The position numbers and the translations under genes were made by a program. The notes beneath the pieces were generated by a model. It had not been told where the DNA came from. It worked only from the letters and a program-made list of their open reading frames with translations, and searched no databases. From Opitutaceae bacterium (GTDB lineage Bacteria > Verrucomicrobiota > Verrucomicrobiia > Opitutales > Opitutaceae): DNA of 64,000 bases. Location: positions 36,691-100,690 of the forward strand of contig JAEUGW010000041.1 of NCBI GenBank assembly GCA_016795565.1, read 5' to 3'. This document shows positions 17,223-25,695 of this stretch, in pieces. Numbering within the stretch: position 1 is the stretch's first letter; every line of letters begins with the position of its first letter.

Positions 17223-17448
17223 AAATTGAAAGCGCCTAGCGGCTCGAATGCGGTGGTTGCCTGGTGGTCGGTTGGTGGTTGGCTTCGCCTAATTTCATTA
17301 GGGGTGGCGTGTTCCTCTCTAAATAGAATGATAATTGCTTAGTTCTAGTCGCTTGGCTCGATCACAGTCTTGTTCTTAGTTTTATGCGTTTAGACGGTTG
17401 GTTGCTGCTCTCGATTTCTGGCTTCAATACCTAGTAACTTGAAAAAGA
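17223..17448. other. Candidate oriT region between the mobilisation operon and the relaxase gene
   Basis: This divergent intergenic stretch is visibly AT-richer than its flanks and holds no gene. It contains a GT-rich block with repeated GGTGGTT-like units (17252-17282). It also has a perfect short inverted repeat, CCTAAT-TTC-ATTAGG, at 17288-17302. Origins of transfer of MobF-type elements normally lie beside the relaxase gene and contain such inverted repeats next to a nick site. I could not identify the nick sequence itself. Confidence 0.4.
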
Positions 17449-17460
17449 GCTGTCGGTATG
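17449..17460 (-). promoter_or_regulatory. Operator half-copy at the relaxase start codon
   Basis: The stretch GCTGTCGGT (17449-17457) repeats the core of the elements at 13513-13524 and 17211-17222. The relaxase ATG follows directly at 17458. A regulator bound here would cover the ribosome-binding region, and no purine-rich Shine-Dalgarno sequence is otherwise seen except GAAAAAGAG just upstream. Confidence 0.5.
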
Positions 17461-20178
17461 TCATCTGTCACGGCAATGGTTCGTTTCGATAAACCCTGCT
17501 GTCGGGTTTCCGGTGCCGTGGAGTATTTCCGCGAGCATATGGAAATTGGCGACTACCTCGACCAAGGCGGGCAGGCCGAGTTGACCTGGTTCGGCCGGGG
17601 TGCGGACAGGTTGAACTTGCGAGGCGCCTGCCGCCGGGAGTATTTTGAACGGCTCTGTGAAGGCCGGCATCCGTTGACCGGCGAACGGCTGACGGCCCGC
17701 GACAAGGGGGTCAGCCGGCGGGTCTGCTTCTTCGGCCAGATTTCCCCGCCCAAGGACGTGTCCATTGCCTGCCTTGTGGGCGGGGACGAGAGGATCAGGG
17801 CCTGGTGGAATGAAGCGATCCGAGATACCCTCCGCGAAATCGAAGCCGTCACGGCCACCCGGGTCCGCCGGGCCGGGGCGGACGAAGACCGGCCCACGGG
17901 CAACATGGTTGCGGCCATCGTCACCCATGAGGCCAGCCGGAAACTAGACCCCCAGCTCCACACCCATGTGTGCATCATGAACGCGACTTTCGATGTCGCG
18001 GAGAACCGCTGGAAGAGCGTCCAGCCGGCCGGCTATTACCGCCACCAGGCATTCTTCCGGGAGGTCTGCTATGCCAAGCTGGCCGCCCGCCTTTGCGCGG
18101 CCGGTTACGAACTGGAATCCGTGCGCGGGCAAGGCTTCATCTTGAAGGGCGTTCCGCTCGAACTCCGGGAGCGGTTCAGCCGGCGGCGGGCCGAGATCAA
18201 ACGTGCCGCCGTGATGCAGGGTGTCACGTCACAGGACGCGCTCCAAACAATCGCGGGCGAGAGCCGCGACGCCAAGGTGAACGCCACTGCCGCGGGCCTC
18301 CGCGCCAGCTGGCTGAAAGCCGCGGGCGATGAACTAGTCGCGCTCCATGACGTGATCGACCGCGCCGACGGCAAATCGCGGCCGAAGCCCACTGGGACAC
18401 CCGAAACCATCCTTGCCGATGCGGAGGCGCACCTGTTCGAGCGTCGGTCGGTGGTGGACCAACGCGAGCTACTCGCCCAAGGTCTCGCGGGCGGGCGTGG
18501 CGACGTATCGCTCACGGAGCTGCGCCGGGAGCTGGATCGCCGGGTTGATTCCGGCGCCTTGCTCCGTTCCGGCGAGCTGGTCACGTCGCGCGAAGCACTC
18601 CAAGCCGAGGAAGAATTCGTCAGCTGGGCGAATCGGACCCGCCAGGAGTGCCCTCTGTTGGGCACCGTCTCAGGGGCTCAAGGGCAATTCAATCGCGACC
18701 AGGAGGCCGCGATTGCAGCTGTGCTCGGCTCGCCCTCACGCGTCATCGTTCTCCAAGGAGACGCCGGCACGGGCAAGACTACCTGTCTTCGGGCCATTGT
18801 CGCCGGTATTGAGCGGCAGGGTGGGCAGACATTTGGCTGTGCGCCCTCGGCTGGTGCGGCCGATGTGCTCCGCCGCGAACTGACGCCCATGGCGGACACG
18901 CTCCAGCAATTGCTGGTCAACGCGCGATTGCAGACCGCGCTGCGCGGGCGCGTCCTCGTCGTGGACGAAGCCGGCCTCGTTTCCGTCCGCCAGATGCGCG
19001 ACCTCTGCCGGCTGGCCGCGGCCAACGACAACCGGCTGCTGCTGGTCGGCGACACCAAGCAGCACACCTCGGTCGAAGCCGGCGACGCGCTGCGCTGCCT
19101 TCAGCGCTATGCGCGGGTGCCGGTCGCCCGGCTCACGGAGATCCGCCGCCAGCAAGATCCCGCCTACCGCGAAGCCGTGCGGCTGCTCGCCCGCGGCAAC
19201 GTCCTCGGCGCATTCAAGCGCCTCACCGAACTTGGTGCCGTTCGCGAACTCGCGGACAGCCGTGCACTCTTCCGCACCGCGGCTGATGACTACCTTCGCA
19301 CCCTGAAGGCCGGCAAGTCCTGTTTGGCCATCTCACCCGTGTGGGCGGACATCCAGGCGTTCAACGCCGAGGTGCGTGCGCAAATGAGGCGCGCAGGGCT
19401 CCTGCGCTCCGCCGAGCGAGCGGTGCCCACCGTCGTGTCGTGGCAATGGACCCGCGCGCAGCGCCGGCGTCTATCGAACTACCAACCCGGCGACGTGCTC
19501 ACCTTTCACCGGGACCTCGCGGGATTCGTCCGCAACGAGCACGCCGCGGTCGTGCGGAAAGAAGGCGGGCGGTTGATTCTCCGGGGCATGTCCGGCCGCG
19601 AGGGCTCATTCGATCCTCGCCGGGCCGGCGGTTTCGATGTCGGGCGCTCAGAAGAGATTCCTGTTTCGGCCGGTGACCGGCTGCTCTTGCGTGCCAACGT
19701 CAAATCCGCAGCCCTCAAGAATGGCGACATCGTCGAGGTCGCCGGATTCGCCACGGACGGTGCATTGCGGCTAGCAGGTGGGGCAACCTTGCCTGCCGGT
19801 TACCGGCACTTCACGCACGGATATTCGACCACGTCGCATTCGGCTCAGGGGAAAACCGTGGATCGCGGCCTGCTTCTGTTGACGGAGGCCGGGCTCGGCA
19901 CCGCTAACCTCAAGCAATGTTATGTGAGTAATTCCCGGTTTCGTGAGACGCAGACCATCTACACCACCGACGCGAAGGCCGCCCGGGCCGCAATGCAGCG
20001 GCCGGCGGACCGTCTGCTCGCTTCGGAACTTCGTGCGCCCGCGGGCCGGTCGTCGTTTCGCACGGCCCTCCTGCATCGACTATCGCGCATGCGCATGGTG
20101 GCGTCCGCGCTGACAGTGCTGCGAGGCTGGCGTGACACTTACTGGGGCGCTTCGCCGGCTATGCCGGTCCGCACCTGA
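17458..20178 (+). CDS. MobF-family relaxase-helicase (TrwC/TraI-like)
   Basis: The 906-residue product has the N-terminal TrwC relaxase domain (about residues 1-300). It includes a Tyr-containing start (VEYFREHMEIGDYLDQGG) and the metal-binding His motif THEASRKLDPQLHTHVCIMN near residue 160. The C-terminal half is a RecD-like superfamily 1 helicase with Walker A GDAGTGKTT (near 435), Walker B LVVDEAGLVS (near 500) and a late motif HSAQGKTVDRG (near 795). MobF proteins nick oriT and unwind the transferred strand. The length is at the low end for the family. It has its own promoter region and is followed by two small co-directional genes. Confidence 0.93.
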   Translation: MSSVTAMVRFDKPCCRVSGAVEYFREHMEIGDYLDQGGQAELTWFGRGADRLNLRGACRREYFERLCEGRHPLTGERLTARDKGVSRRVCFFGQISPPKDVSIACLVGGDERIRAWWNEAIRDTLREIEAVTATRVRRAGADEDRPTGNMVAAIVTHEASRKLDPQLHTHVCIMNATFDVAENRWKSVQPAGYYRHQAFFREVCYAKLAARLCAAGYELESVRGQGFILKGVPLELRERFSRRRAEIKRAAVMQGVTSQDALQTIAGESRDAKVNATAAGLRASWLKAAGDELVALHDVIDRADGKSRPKPTGTPETILADAEAHLFERRSVVDQRELLAQGLAGGRGDVSLTELRRELDRRVDSGALLRSGELVTSREALQAEEEFVSWANRTRQECPLLGTVSGAQGQFNRDQEAAIAAVLGSPSRVIVLQGDAGTGKTTCLRAIVAGIERQGGQTFGCAPSAGAADVLRRELTPMADTLQQLLVNARLQTALRGRVLVVDEAGLVSVRQMRDLCRLAAANDNRLLLVGDTKQHTSVEAGDALRCLQRYARVPVARLTEIRRQQDPAYREAVRLLARGNVLGAFKRLTELGAVRELADSRALFRTAADDYLRTLKAGKSCLAISPVWADIQAFNAEVRAQMRRAGLLRSAERAVPTVVSWQWTRAQRRRLSNYQPGDVLTFHRDLAGFVRNEHAAVVRKEGGRLILRGMSGREGSFDPRRAGGFDVGRSEEIPVSAGDRLLLRANVKSAALKNGDIVEVAGFATDGALRLAGGATLPAGYRHFTHGYSTTSHSAQGKTVDRGLLLLTEAGLGTANLKQCYVSNSRFRETQTIYTTDAKAARAAMQRPADRLLASELRAPAGRSSFRTALLHRLSRMRMVASALTVLRGWRDTYWGASPAMPVRT

Positions 20179-20184
20179 TTACCC

Positions 20185-20550
20185 ATGGCGCTCAAGCATC
20201 TCGCCCACAAGCCACCCGCACCGCTGCCCGTCGCCCCGGGCTGGGGTATCGTCGCCACGGATGGCGAATCCCCCGGGGTCCTGCGCCTGGAATGCCACGA
20301 CCGGACGGAATCGCTGCCCTATCACACCCTCACGCGTTGGACACTCAAGCCGGGGGATGAAGATGTGCTCACCCTTCACGCGGGCGGCCTCGTCGTCGCC
20401 GTGCGCGGCCGGGAACTGGCTCCCGTCCGCGATGCTCTTGATGCCGGCCGGCTCGTTTCCCTCCAGGCGACCGAGGGCCGTTACCTTGCACTCAAGTTGG
20501 GCACGGTCGTGACCAGCATCATCCTGTCGTCCGAGAACAGCCATGACTGA
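20185..20550 (+). CDS. Small protein of unknown function downstream of the relaxase
   Basis: The 121-residue product starts 6 bp after the relaxase stop and overlaps the next gene by 8 bp, so the three are probably one operon. The sequence is mainly beta-type (LPYHTLTRWTLKPGDEDVLT and LVVAVRGRELAPVRDALDAG), with no membrane segment, signal peptide or Cys cluster. I do not recognise the family. Downstream genes of MobF relaxases are often transfer accessories or regulators. Confidence 0.6.
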   Translation: MALKHLAHKPPAPLPVAPGWGIVATDGESPGVLRLECHDRTESLPYHTLTRWTLKPGDEDVLTLHAGGLVVAVRGRELAPVRDALDAGRLVSLQATEGRYLALKLGTVVTSIILSSENSHD

Positions 20551-20890
20551 TCCGACTCTGTTTTCTACGGTCATTCCGGAAGAGGAGCGGCTGCGGCGCA
20601 TCGGTGCCTTCGTCTGTCGGGTCGCTCAACTCGCGCAGCCATCGCCGCCGGCCGAGCCGACGCCGCCGGTCGTCCTTGCGGACGCCGCCGACCCCGACGA
20701 GCGCGTGCTGGCTTTTCTGGGCCGCGGGCGCGAAGCTTCCCCGGTCGAAATCAGACTCTCGCTCGGGCTCTCCCGCTCGATGACCTACCGGGCACTACAA
20801 CGGCTCGTCCTCACTGGGCGTGTCTTGAGCCGCGGTCGCACAAAGGCAGTCGTCTACGGTGCAGTTCCGGCTGATTTGACGCGTAATTGA
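20543..20890 (+). CDS. Small winged-helix-like DNA-binding protein
   Basis: The 115-residue product has a disordered Pro-rich middle (about residues 30-50). Its C-terminal half reads as a winged helix: ERVLAFLGRGREASPVEIRL, then a recognition-helix region, LGLSRSMTYRALQRLV, then the wing GRVLSRGRTKAVVYGAV. The pattern is common in plasmid- and ICE-borne regulators and in MarR-like replication proteins. It is the last gene of the transfer module on this side. The next gene is convergent. Confidence 0.6.
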   Translation: MTDPTLFSTVIPEEERLRRIGAFVCRVAQLAQPSPPAEPTPPVVLADAADPDERVLAFLGRGREASPVEIRLSLGLSRSMTYRALQRLVLTGRVLSRGRTKAVVYGAVPADLTRN

Positions 20891-20910
20891 TGGTTCCTGA
20901 AAGGGAGCCA

Positions 20911-20922
20911 TGGCTACTTTTA
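20911..20922 (+). promoter_or_regulatory. Isolated copy of the TTGGCTACT-like element
   Basis: The sequence TGGCTACTTTTA lies in the 67-bp gap between two convergent genes. It matches 11 of the 12 bases of the element at the TonB receptor promoter (34730-34741). No start codon follows within reach, so it may be a chance match or a remnant from the end of the catabolic cluster. The rest of this gap is AT-rich and shows nothing else. Confidence 0.25.
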
Positions 20923-20957
20923 ACCTACTTAAGATGACCATATCCCATAATAATTAT

Positions 20958-22343
20958 TCAATACTCACGTAAATGCCAGGCTCTCGGACGAGTGAAGGCC
21001 CGAATGCCGTATTTTGATAAGGTGAGACCTATTCCTGAATGACCGGTCCCTGACCATGGCAAATGCGGGCTGACGCGATCACAGCAATTCCAGTAGGCGG
21101 TGCCGCTATTTACACGGGATAGGATGGTTCGGGCCCTGCCCTCGTCACGCGAATAAACGGCGGCTGTCAGACCGTAAGCCGAGTCGTTCATGAGTTCGAC
21201 GGCGTGGGCGTCGTCCTTGGCGGACATGATCCCGATGATAGGTCCGAAGCTTTCCTCTTTCATGACCTTCATTCGGTGGTTCACGTCCACGAGGACCGTG
21301 GGCTGGTAATAACTACCGTGATGCTTGGCGCGGCGTTGGCCGCCCAGAAGCACTCTCGCTCCCTTGCGGCGCGCGTCGGCTATTTGTTCATCCAGCACCT
21401 TGATCTGAGGCCGCCGGGTGAGCGGGCCGATATAGACATCTGGTTTCATCGGGTTGCCTACCCGGAATTTTTTCACTTCGGCCACGAATTTGCTGACGAA
21501 CGCGGCATAGACCTGTTCGTGCACATATATGCGTTCGACCGAACAGCAGCTTTGCCCGGTGTTGTAAAAGGCACCGTCGGCCAAGCTGGCGGCGGCCATG
21601 GACACGTCAGCATCGGGGCAAACATAGGCGGGATCTTTCCCCCCGAGTTCGAGTTGAAGTTTGATCATACGGCCGGCGGCGCGGCGGGCGATCTTTCGAC
21701 CGGTGGCGTAGGAGCCGGTGAAAAAGATTCCGTCGACCGGTTGCTCGAGGAGCGCCTCGCCGATCTTGCCCGGGCCGATGACGGGCGCGAAGACATGCTT
21801 CGGCACGCCGCTCGAGTGCAACAGCCGGGTGATGGCGAGACCGGTCAGGGTGGCGAACTCGGAAGGTTTGTAGAGCACCGCGTTGCCGGCCAGCAGTGCG
21901 GGCACAAAGACGTTGCTGCCCACAAAATACGGGTAGTTCCAGGCCGAGATATTGGCGACGACTCCGAGCGGAACGTGCGTGATGAGTTCCGTCAGCGGCG
22001 AACCTGCAGCGGGGGAGCGCACGGTTTCGTCACGTAACGCAGATTCGGTCTCGGTCAGAAAAAAGTCGAGACGCTCGAGCGTGCCTTTGAGTTCGTTGAA
22101 GGATTGCTGAAGTGGTTTGCCAACCTCCTGGGTCAGGGTGCGGGCCAGTTTCGGGGATTCCTCGGCCAATTCGGCGCGGAAACGACGGAGGCAGGCGAGA
22201 CGGTCTGCGAGGGGCAGGGCGGCCCAGCCCGGCTGGGCCGCTCGGGCCGCCTGATACTTGGCGCGGACATCGGCCGGCTCGTCACCATCGACGATGGTGA
22301 TCAGAATGTCGGTCGCAGGATTGGTGACGAGAAGGGAGGACAT
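20958..22343 (-). CDS. NAD(P)-dependent aldehyde dehydrogenase
   Basis: The 461-residue product is a full-length aldehyde dehydrogenase. It has the substrate-side motif ISAWNYPYF (about residue 135), the NAD-binding stretch FFTGSYATGRKIA, the general-base glutamate in LQLELGGKDPAYV and the catalytic cysteine in FYNTGQSCCSVERIYV. Family members in polyamine and amine pathways (PuuC, IpuH) oxidise gamma-glutamyl aldehydes. It is the last gene of a seven-gene operon with the Fe-type alcohol dehydrogenase and glutamine-synthetase-like gene, so a gamma-glutamylated amino aldehyde is the likely substrate. The ATG at 22343 gives the family length. Confidence 0.9.
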   Translation of the reverse strand: MSSLLVTNPATDILITIVDGDEPADVRAKYQAARAAQPGWAALPLADRLACLRRFRAELAEESPKLARTLTQEVGKPLQQSFNELKGTLERLDFFLTETESALRDETVRSPAAGSPLTELITHVPLGVVANISAWNYPYFVGSNVFVPALLAGNAVLYKPSEFATLTGLAITRLLHSSGVPKHVFAPVIGPGKIGEALLEQPVDGIFFTGSYATGRKIARRAAGRMIKLQLELGGKDPAYVCPDADVSMAAASLADGAFYNTGQSCCSVERIYVHEQVYAAFVSKFVAEVKKFRVGNPMKPDVYIGPLTRRPQIKVLDEQIADARRKGARVLLGGQRRAKHHGSYYQPTVLVDVNHRMKVMKEESFGPIIGIMSAKDDAHAVELMNDSAYGLTAAVYSRDEGRARTILSRVNSGTAYWNCCDRVSPHLPWSGTGHSGIGLTLSKYGIRAFTRPRAWHLREY

Positions 22344-22354
22344 GGTTGGTGTTG

Positions 22355-23257
22355 TTAAATGCAGCCGACTGGCGGATATGGAGAAGAATCGGTCGCAGGG
22401 CTGCGCCATGCCTCGCAGGCCGAAAGAAAATCCAGCAGGATCGGGCGGCTGTCCAGGAAGCCGGGCTGGCCGGGGGCGATGAATTCCGGGTGCCACTGGA
22501 TGCCGCAGACGTAGGCCGGACCGTCCCCGCGCACGGCCTCGATGACCGCCGGGTCCTCGCGGGCGCGCGCCTCGACCTTCAGGCCGGTGCCGAGGGTTTT
22601 GATTGCCTGGTGATGGATCGAGTTAACGCGCGCCCGGGGTGTGGCGGGGTGGAGCCGGGCCAGGCCGGAACCGGGCACGAAGTCCACCTCGTGATGGTTG
22701 GCGTCGTAGAGCTGCTCGTGACGGTGCGCCGCCGCGGCCGGAGAAACCTGCCGGCCAAGGTCCTGATAAAGCGTGCCACCGTGGGCGACGTTGAGCAACT
22801 GGCAGCCACGGCAGATGCCCAGCACCGGCTGGCCGCGACGCAGGGCGGCGCGCAAGAGGGCGAGTTCGTATTCATCGCGCCACGGGTCGCCGGTCCATTC
22901 GGGGGCGAGCGGCTCTTCCCCGTAGGTGCGGGGTGAAATGTCGGACCCACCCTGCAGGACGAGGCCGTCGAGCGCGTCAATAAAGTCCTCCGGGGCGACG
23001 CCGCTTGGGGCGGACGGAGCGCCGGGATTGAGGGCGGGGATAATAAAGACCAGCGCGCCGGTGGACATCAGCCAGTTGGCGAGACGGTCCTCCGCGTATT
23101 GGATCGTTTTGCCGGGCAGAATCGTGCGCGAGGCATCGGGATACATCAGCCGGACGGTCAGGCCGATCCGCAAGGGGCGGTGCGGGGCTCCGCCGGAGGG
23201 GAACTTCCCGCGAACCCGCCGCCGAAGATGGTTGAAGCCTTGGTGGAATGCCAGCAT
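22355..23257 (-). CDS. Class I glutamine amidotransferase-like hydrolase (PuuD-type gamma-glutamyl hydrolase)
   Basis: The 300-residue product belongs to peptidase family C26. The nucleophile Cys is in PVLGICRGCQLLNVAHGGTL, and the His/Glu pair is in CGIQWHPEFI. The LVLQGGSDISPRTYG segment is typical of PuuD, which hydrolyses gamma-glutamyl-GABA to glutamate and GABA. About 28 extra N-terminal residues precede the usual start. A later start near RIGLTVRL is possible but is not preceded by ATG. In this operon it would release glutamate from the gamma-glutamyl acid made by the aldehyde dehydrogenase. Confidence 0.85.
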   Translation of the reverse strand: MLAFHQGFNHLRRRVRGKFPSGGAPHRPLRIGLTVRLMYPDASRTILPGKTIQYAEDRLANWLMSTGALVFIIPALNPGAPSAPSGVAPEDFIDALDGLVLQGGSDISPRTYGEEPLAPEWTGDPWRDEYELALLRAALRRGQPVLGICRGCQLLNVAHGGTLYQDLGRQVSPAAAAHRHEQLYDANHHEVDFVPGSGLARLHPATPRARVNSIHHQAIKTLGTGLKVEARAREDPAVIEAVRGDGPAYVCGIQWHPEFIAPGQPGFLDSRPILLDFLSACEAWRSPATDSSPYPPVGCI

Positions 23258-23266
23258 CGGGAGGTT

Positions 23267-24514
23267 TTAGAAGATCACTTGGAAACGCGCCAGAAGGCGT
23301 CGGCTATTGTCAGGGGCTCCGGGCGTTTTTCCGACGAGGTAGTTGACCATGAGTTTCAGATTGTCGCCCCGGATCAGCCAGTTCTGGCCCAAGGTCCAGA
23401 GGTTCGTCTCGTTTCCACCGGCCGCCGAGCCGGGATCGAAACTCTCCCGTCGCAGCACGAGCTGCCATTTGTCGGGCAGCACGGTGTAGGCTGCGGTGAG
23501 GTGCCAGCCGTGGGCGACGAGATCGGCGGCGGGCAATCGGTTGCGCGGATGAAAATGTTCCTCCAGCCACTCGCCCGAGAAATCGAGCCGGTTGAAATTC
23601 CAACGCGCATCGATTCCCCACGCCGCGCGCCGGCCAACGAACAGATTGTCGATGAGGTTTCCGTTCTGCGTGAATCCGAACCCCGGCTTCGCCGCTCCAT
23701 TGTCTTCCGACCATAGTCCGCCGGTGCCTATCTCCAGCCGCCCAAGTGCGCCGGGCGTTCGAGCTGCGAACGGCTTGAACGCAATCCGGGCGGAGCGCTG
23801 AAACCGGCTGTTGTCGTTGGCGCTGCTGTTGGCGCCGACTCCGTTGCCGACCACAGTCAGATACGTGAGCCGCTCGCCAAAAAGTCTGCCGCTGGCGGAG
23901 AACGCCAGTTGCCGTCCGTCCGCCAAACGGTCGTTGGCGAGCGTGCGTTCGATCGTCAGCAAGGTGGTGTCGCCCGCGAGGTTTTCGCTGCCGTAGGCGG
24001 CTTTGAGCTGGCCTGCGCGCAGATTGAAACCGACGAAGCGGTGCCAATGAATGTAGACCTCATTGGCCTGGGCCCGGATTCCGTTGGCGGAATTCAGCGA
24101 GTTGCCGCCCAGATCCAGTTCGGCCTTGAAATCGAACGGTTCGGCCAGGCTTCCGGTGACGTAGATGCGGGCGCGACGGAAGAAAAGCCGGTCCCTGATG
24201 TTGGCGAAGCGCGGGTCTGCTGCGTGACCAAATTCCGTCTGAAACTGTAGAAAACCGCCGATCGACAGTTTGGCCTCGGTGCCGGCAGGACGCGGGGCCA
24301 CCCGAGAGGGATTTTGGGGCCACCCGAGAATTTTTTTCAGTTCGGTGTTCTCGCGGGTTATGGCTTGAAGCTGATTCTCGAGTGTGCGGAGGCGTTCCTC
24401 GATTGTCGGTTCAGCGGCGGCTGCCGCAGCGGCGAACAACAGGCTGCCAATCCAAGCCAGCAATTGACGGCCCCGGAGGAGAATTCGGGCGGAGCGGCAA
24501 TGGGTTGAGTTCAT
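23267..24514 (-). CDS. OprO/OprP-type outer-membrane porin
   Basis: The 415-residue product has a signal peptide ending AAAAAAEP and a short coiled coil (TIEERLRTLENQLQAITREN), as often seen at the N-terminus of phosphate-selective porin-like proteins. Alternating beta-strands follow through the C-terminal RRLLARFQVIF, which ends in Phe as expected for outer-membrane barrels. The family (porin O/P) forms trimeric channels for anions. Its place inside the catabolic operon suggests uptake of an anionic substrate or product. The start is the ATG at 24514; an in-frame upstream GTG is possible. Confidence 0.8.
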   Translation of the reverse strand: MNSTHCRSARILLRGRQLLAWIGSLLFAAAAAAAEPTIEERLRTLENQLQAITRENTELKKILGWPQNPSRVAPRPAGTEAKLSIGGFLQFQTEFGHAADPRFANIRDRLFFRRARIYVTGSLAEPFDFKAELDLGGNSLNSANGIRAQANEVYIHWHRFVGFNLRAGQLKAAYGSENLAGDTTLLTIERTLANDRLADGRQLAFSASGRLFGERLTYLTVVGNGVGANSSANDNSRFQRSARIAFKPFAARTPGALGRLEIGTGGLWSEDNGAAKPGFGFTQNGNLIDNLFVGRRAAWGIDARWNFNRLDFSGEWLEEHFHPRNRLPAADLVAHGWHLTAAYTVLPDKWQLVLRRESFDPGSAAGGNETNLWTLGQNWLIRGDNLKLMVNYLVGKTPGAPDNSRRLLARFQVIF

Positions 24515-24528
24515 GACTGACACGCGAA

Positions 24529-25668
24529 TCAAAGGGCGGCGGCAAACAGGGACTTGAGATCGGCCCGGGTGCAGGGCCGCGGATTGGTCTTGTGACAAGG
24601 GTCGGCCAAGGCGATGTCGACAAGGCGGGGCAGATGCGTTGCGGTGACGCCAACAGCATCGAGCCGTGCGGGGATGCCGATGGTGGTCTTGAGCGAGGCG
24701 ACCCAGTCCGGGAAGGACTGCGGCGCGGCGCCCTCCTGGCAGACGCGCGCCAGCTCGGCGATTTTCTCCGGGGCGGACGGCGCGTTGAAACGCATGACGT
24801 GATCGAGCATCAGGCCGTTGGCCAGGCCGTGGTGCAGGTCGCAAACGGCGCTCAGCGCGTGGGCGCACGAGTGGACGGCGCCGAGGTCCTTTTGGAATGC
24901 AATGCCGCCGAGCAGCGAACTCATCATCAGGTCGGAGCGGGCCCGGAGGTTGCGGCCGTCCCGGACGGCAGCCACCAGCGAGCGGGCCGCGAGCCGGGCG
25001 CCTTCCAGGGCGATGCCGTCGCACAGGGGATGATAGACAGGAGAAAGATAGCTTTCGATGTTGTGCGTCAGCGCGTCCATGCCGGTGGCGGCCGTGAGGT
25101 GAGCGGGCAGGCTGAGCGTGAGCTCGGGGTCGGCGAACACGGCGCGCGCGAGCAGGCGCGGCGAGAAGATGATGCGCTTGATATGGGTGGACTCCTCGGA
25201 AATCACCGCCGAGCGACCGACCTCGGAGCCCGTGCCGCTCGTCGTGGGCACGGCGACGAGATAAGGGAGCGGGTGGACGACAGCCCGGACCTTGGGGTGG
25301 TCCCAGGCGTATTCGAGGATGTCACCGTCATGGCTGGTGAGCAGGGCCACGGCCTTGGCGACATCGAGTGCGGCGCCTCCCCCCAAGCCGATTATGGCGT
25401 CGGCCCGGTGCGCCCGAAAGGCGGCGGTGCCCGCTGTGGCCTGGCTGGCGGTGGGATTCCCATGCACGCCGGAATACACCTCGGGAGAGAGTCCGGCGGC
25501 AGCCAGAGCCGACTGCAATTCCGCGACGAGCGGGAGCGCGGCGAGGCCACGGTCAGTGACAATGAGCGGCCGCCCAACCCCGGCCTGAGCCAGGTGATCC
25601 GGGATCAGGCTGCGGGCGTTGGCCCCGAAATGAATCTGCGTAGGGAAGGAGAATGAGTGGATGGGCAT
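24529..25668 (-). CDS. Iron-containing alcohol dehydrogenase
   Basis: The 379-residue product is a complete group III alcohol dehydrogenase. It has the NAD-binding GLGGGAALDVAKAVALL, the conserved PTTSGTGSEVG, the metal-binding Asp/His residues in TGMDALTHNIESYLSP and the later HGLANGLMLDHVMRF. Members of this family oxidise small alcohols. In the isopropylamine (Ipu) pathway an Fe-type enzyme oxidises gamma-glutamyl-alaninol. The same pairing with a glutamine-synthetase-like protein, aldehyde dehydrogenase and gamma-glutamyl hydrolase is seen here. It starts 27 bp after the glutamine-synthetase-like gene. Confidence 0.9.
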   Translation of the reverse strand: MPIHSFSFPTQIHFGANARSLIPDHLAQAGVGRPLIVTDRGLAALPLVAELQSALAAAGLSPEVYSGVHGNPTASQATAGTAAFRAHRADAIIGLGGGAALDVAKAVALLTSHDGDILEYAWDHPKVRAVVHPLPYLVAVPTTSGTGSEVGRSAVISEESTHIKRIIFSPRLLARAVFADPELTLSLPAHLTAATGMDALTHNIESYLSPVYHPLCDGIALEGARLAARSLVAAVRDGRNLRARSDLMMSSLLGGIAFQKDLGAVHSCAHALSAVCDLHHGLANGLMLDHVMRFNAPSAPEKIAELARVCQEGAAPQSFPDWVASLKTTIGIPARLDAVGVTATHLPRLVDIALADPCHKTNPRPCTRADLKSLFAAAL

Positions 25669-25695
25669 GATGGAAAAACGCGGGAAACGGCGGGC

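Noticed and set aside
17223..17457. tRNA or other RNA gene in the AT-rich gap
   Set aside because: No acceptor stem, T-loop (GTTCGAATC-type) or cloverleaf was found here or in the other gaps examined by eye.
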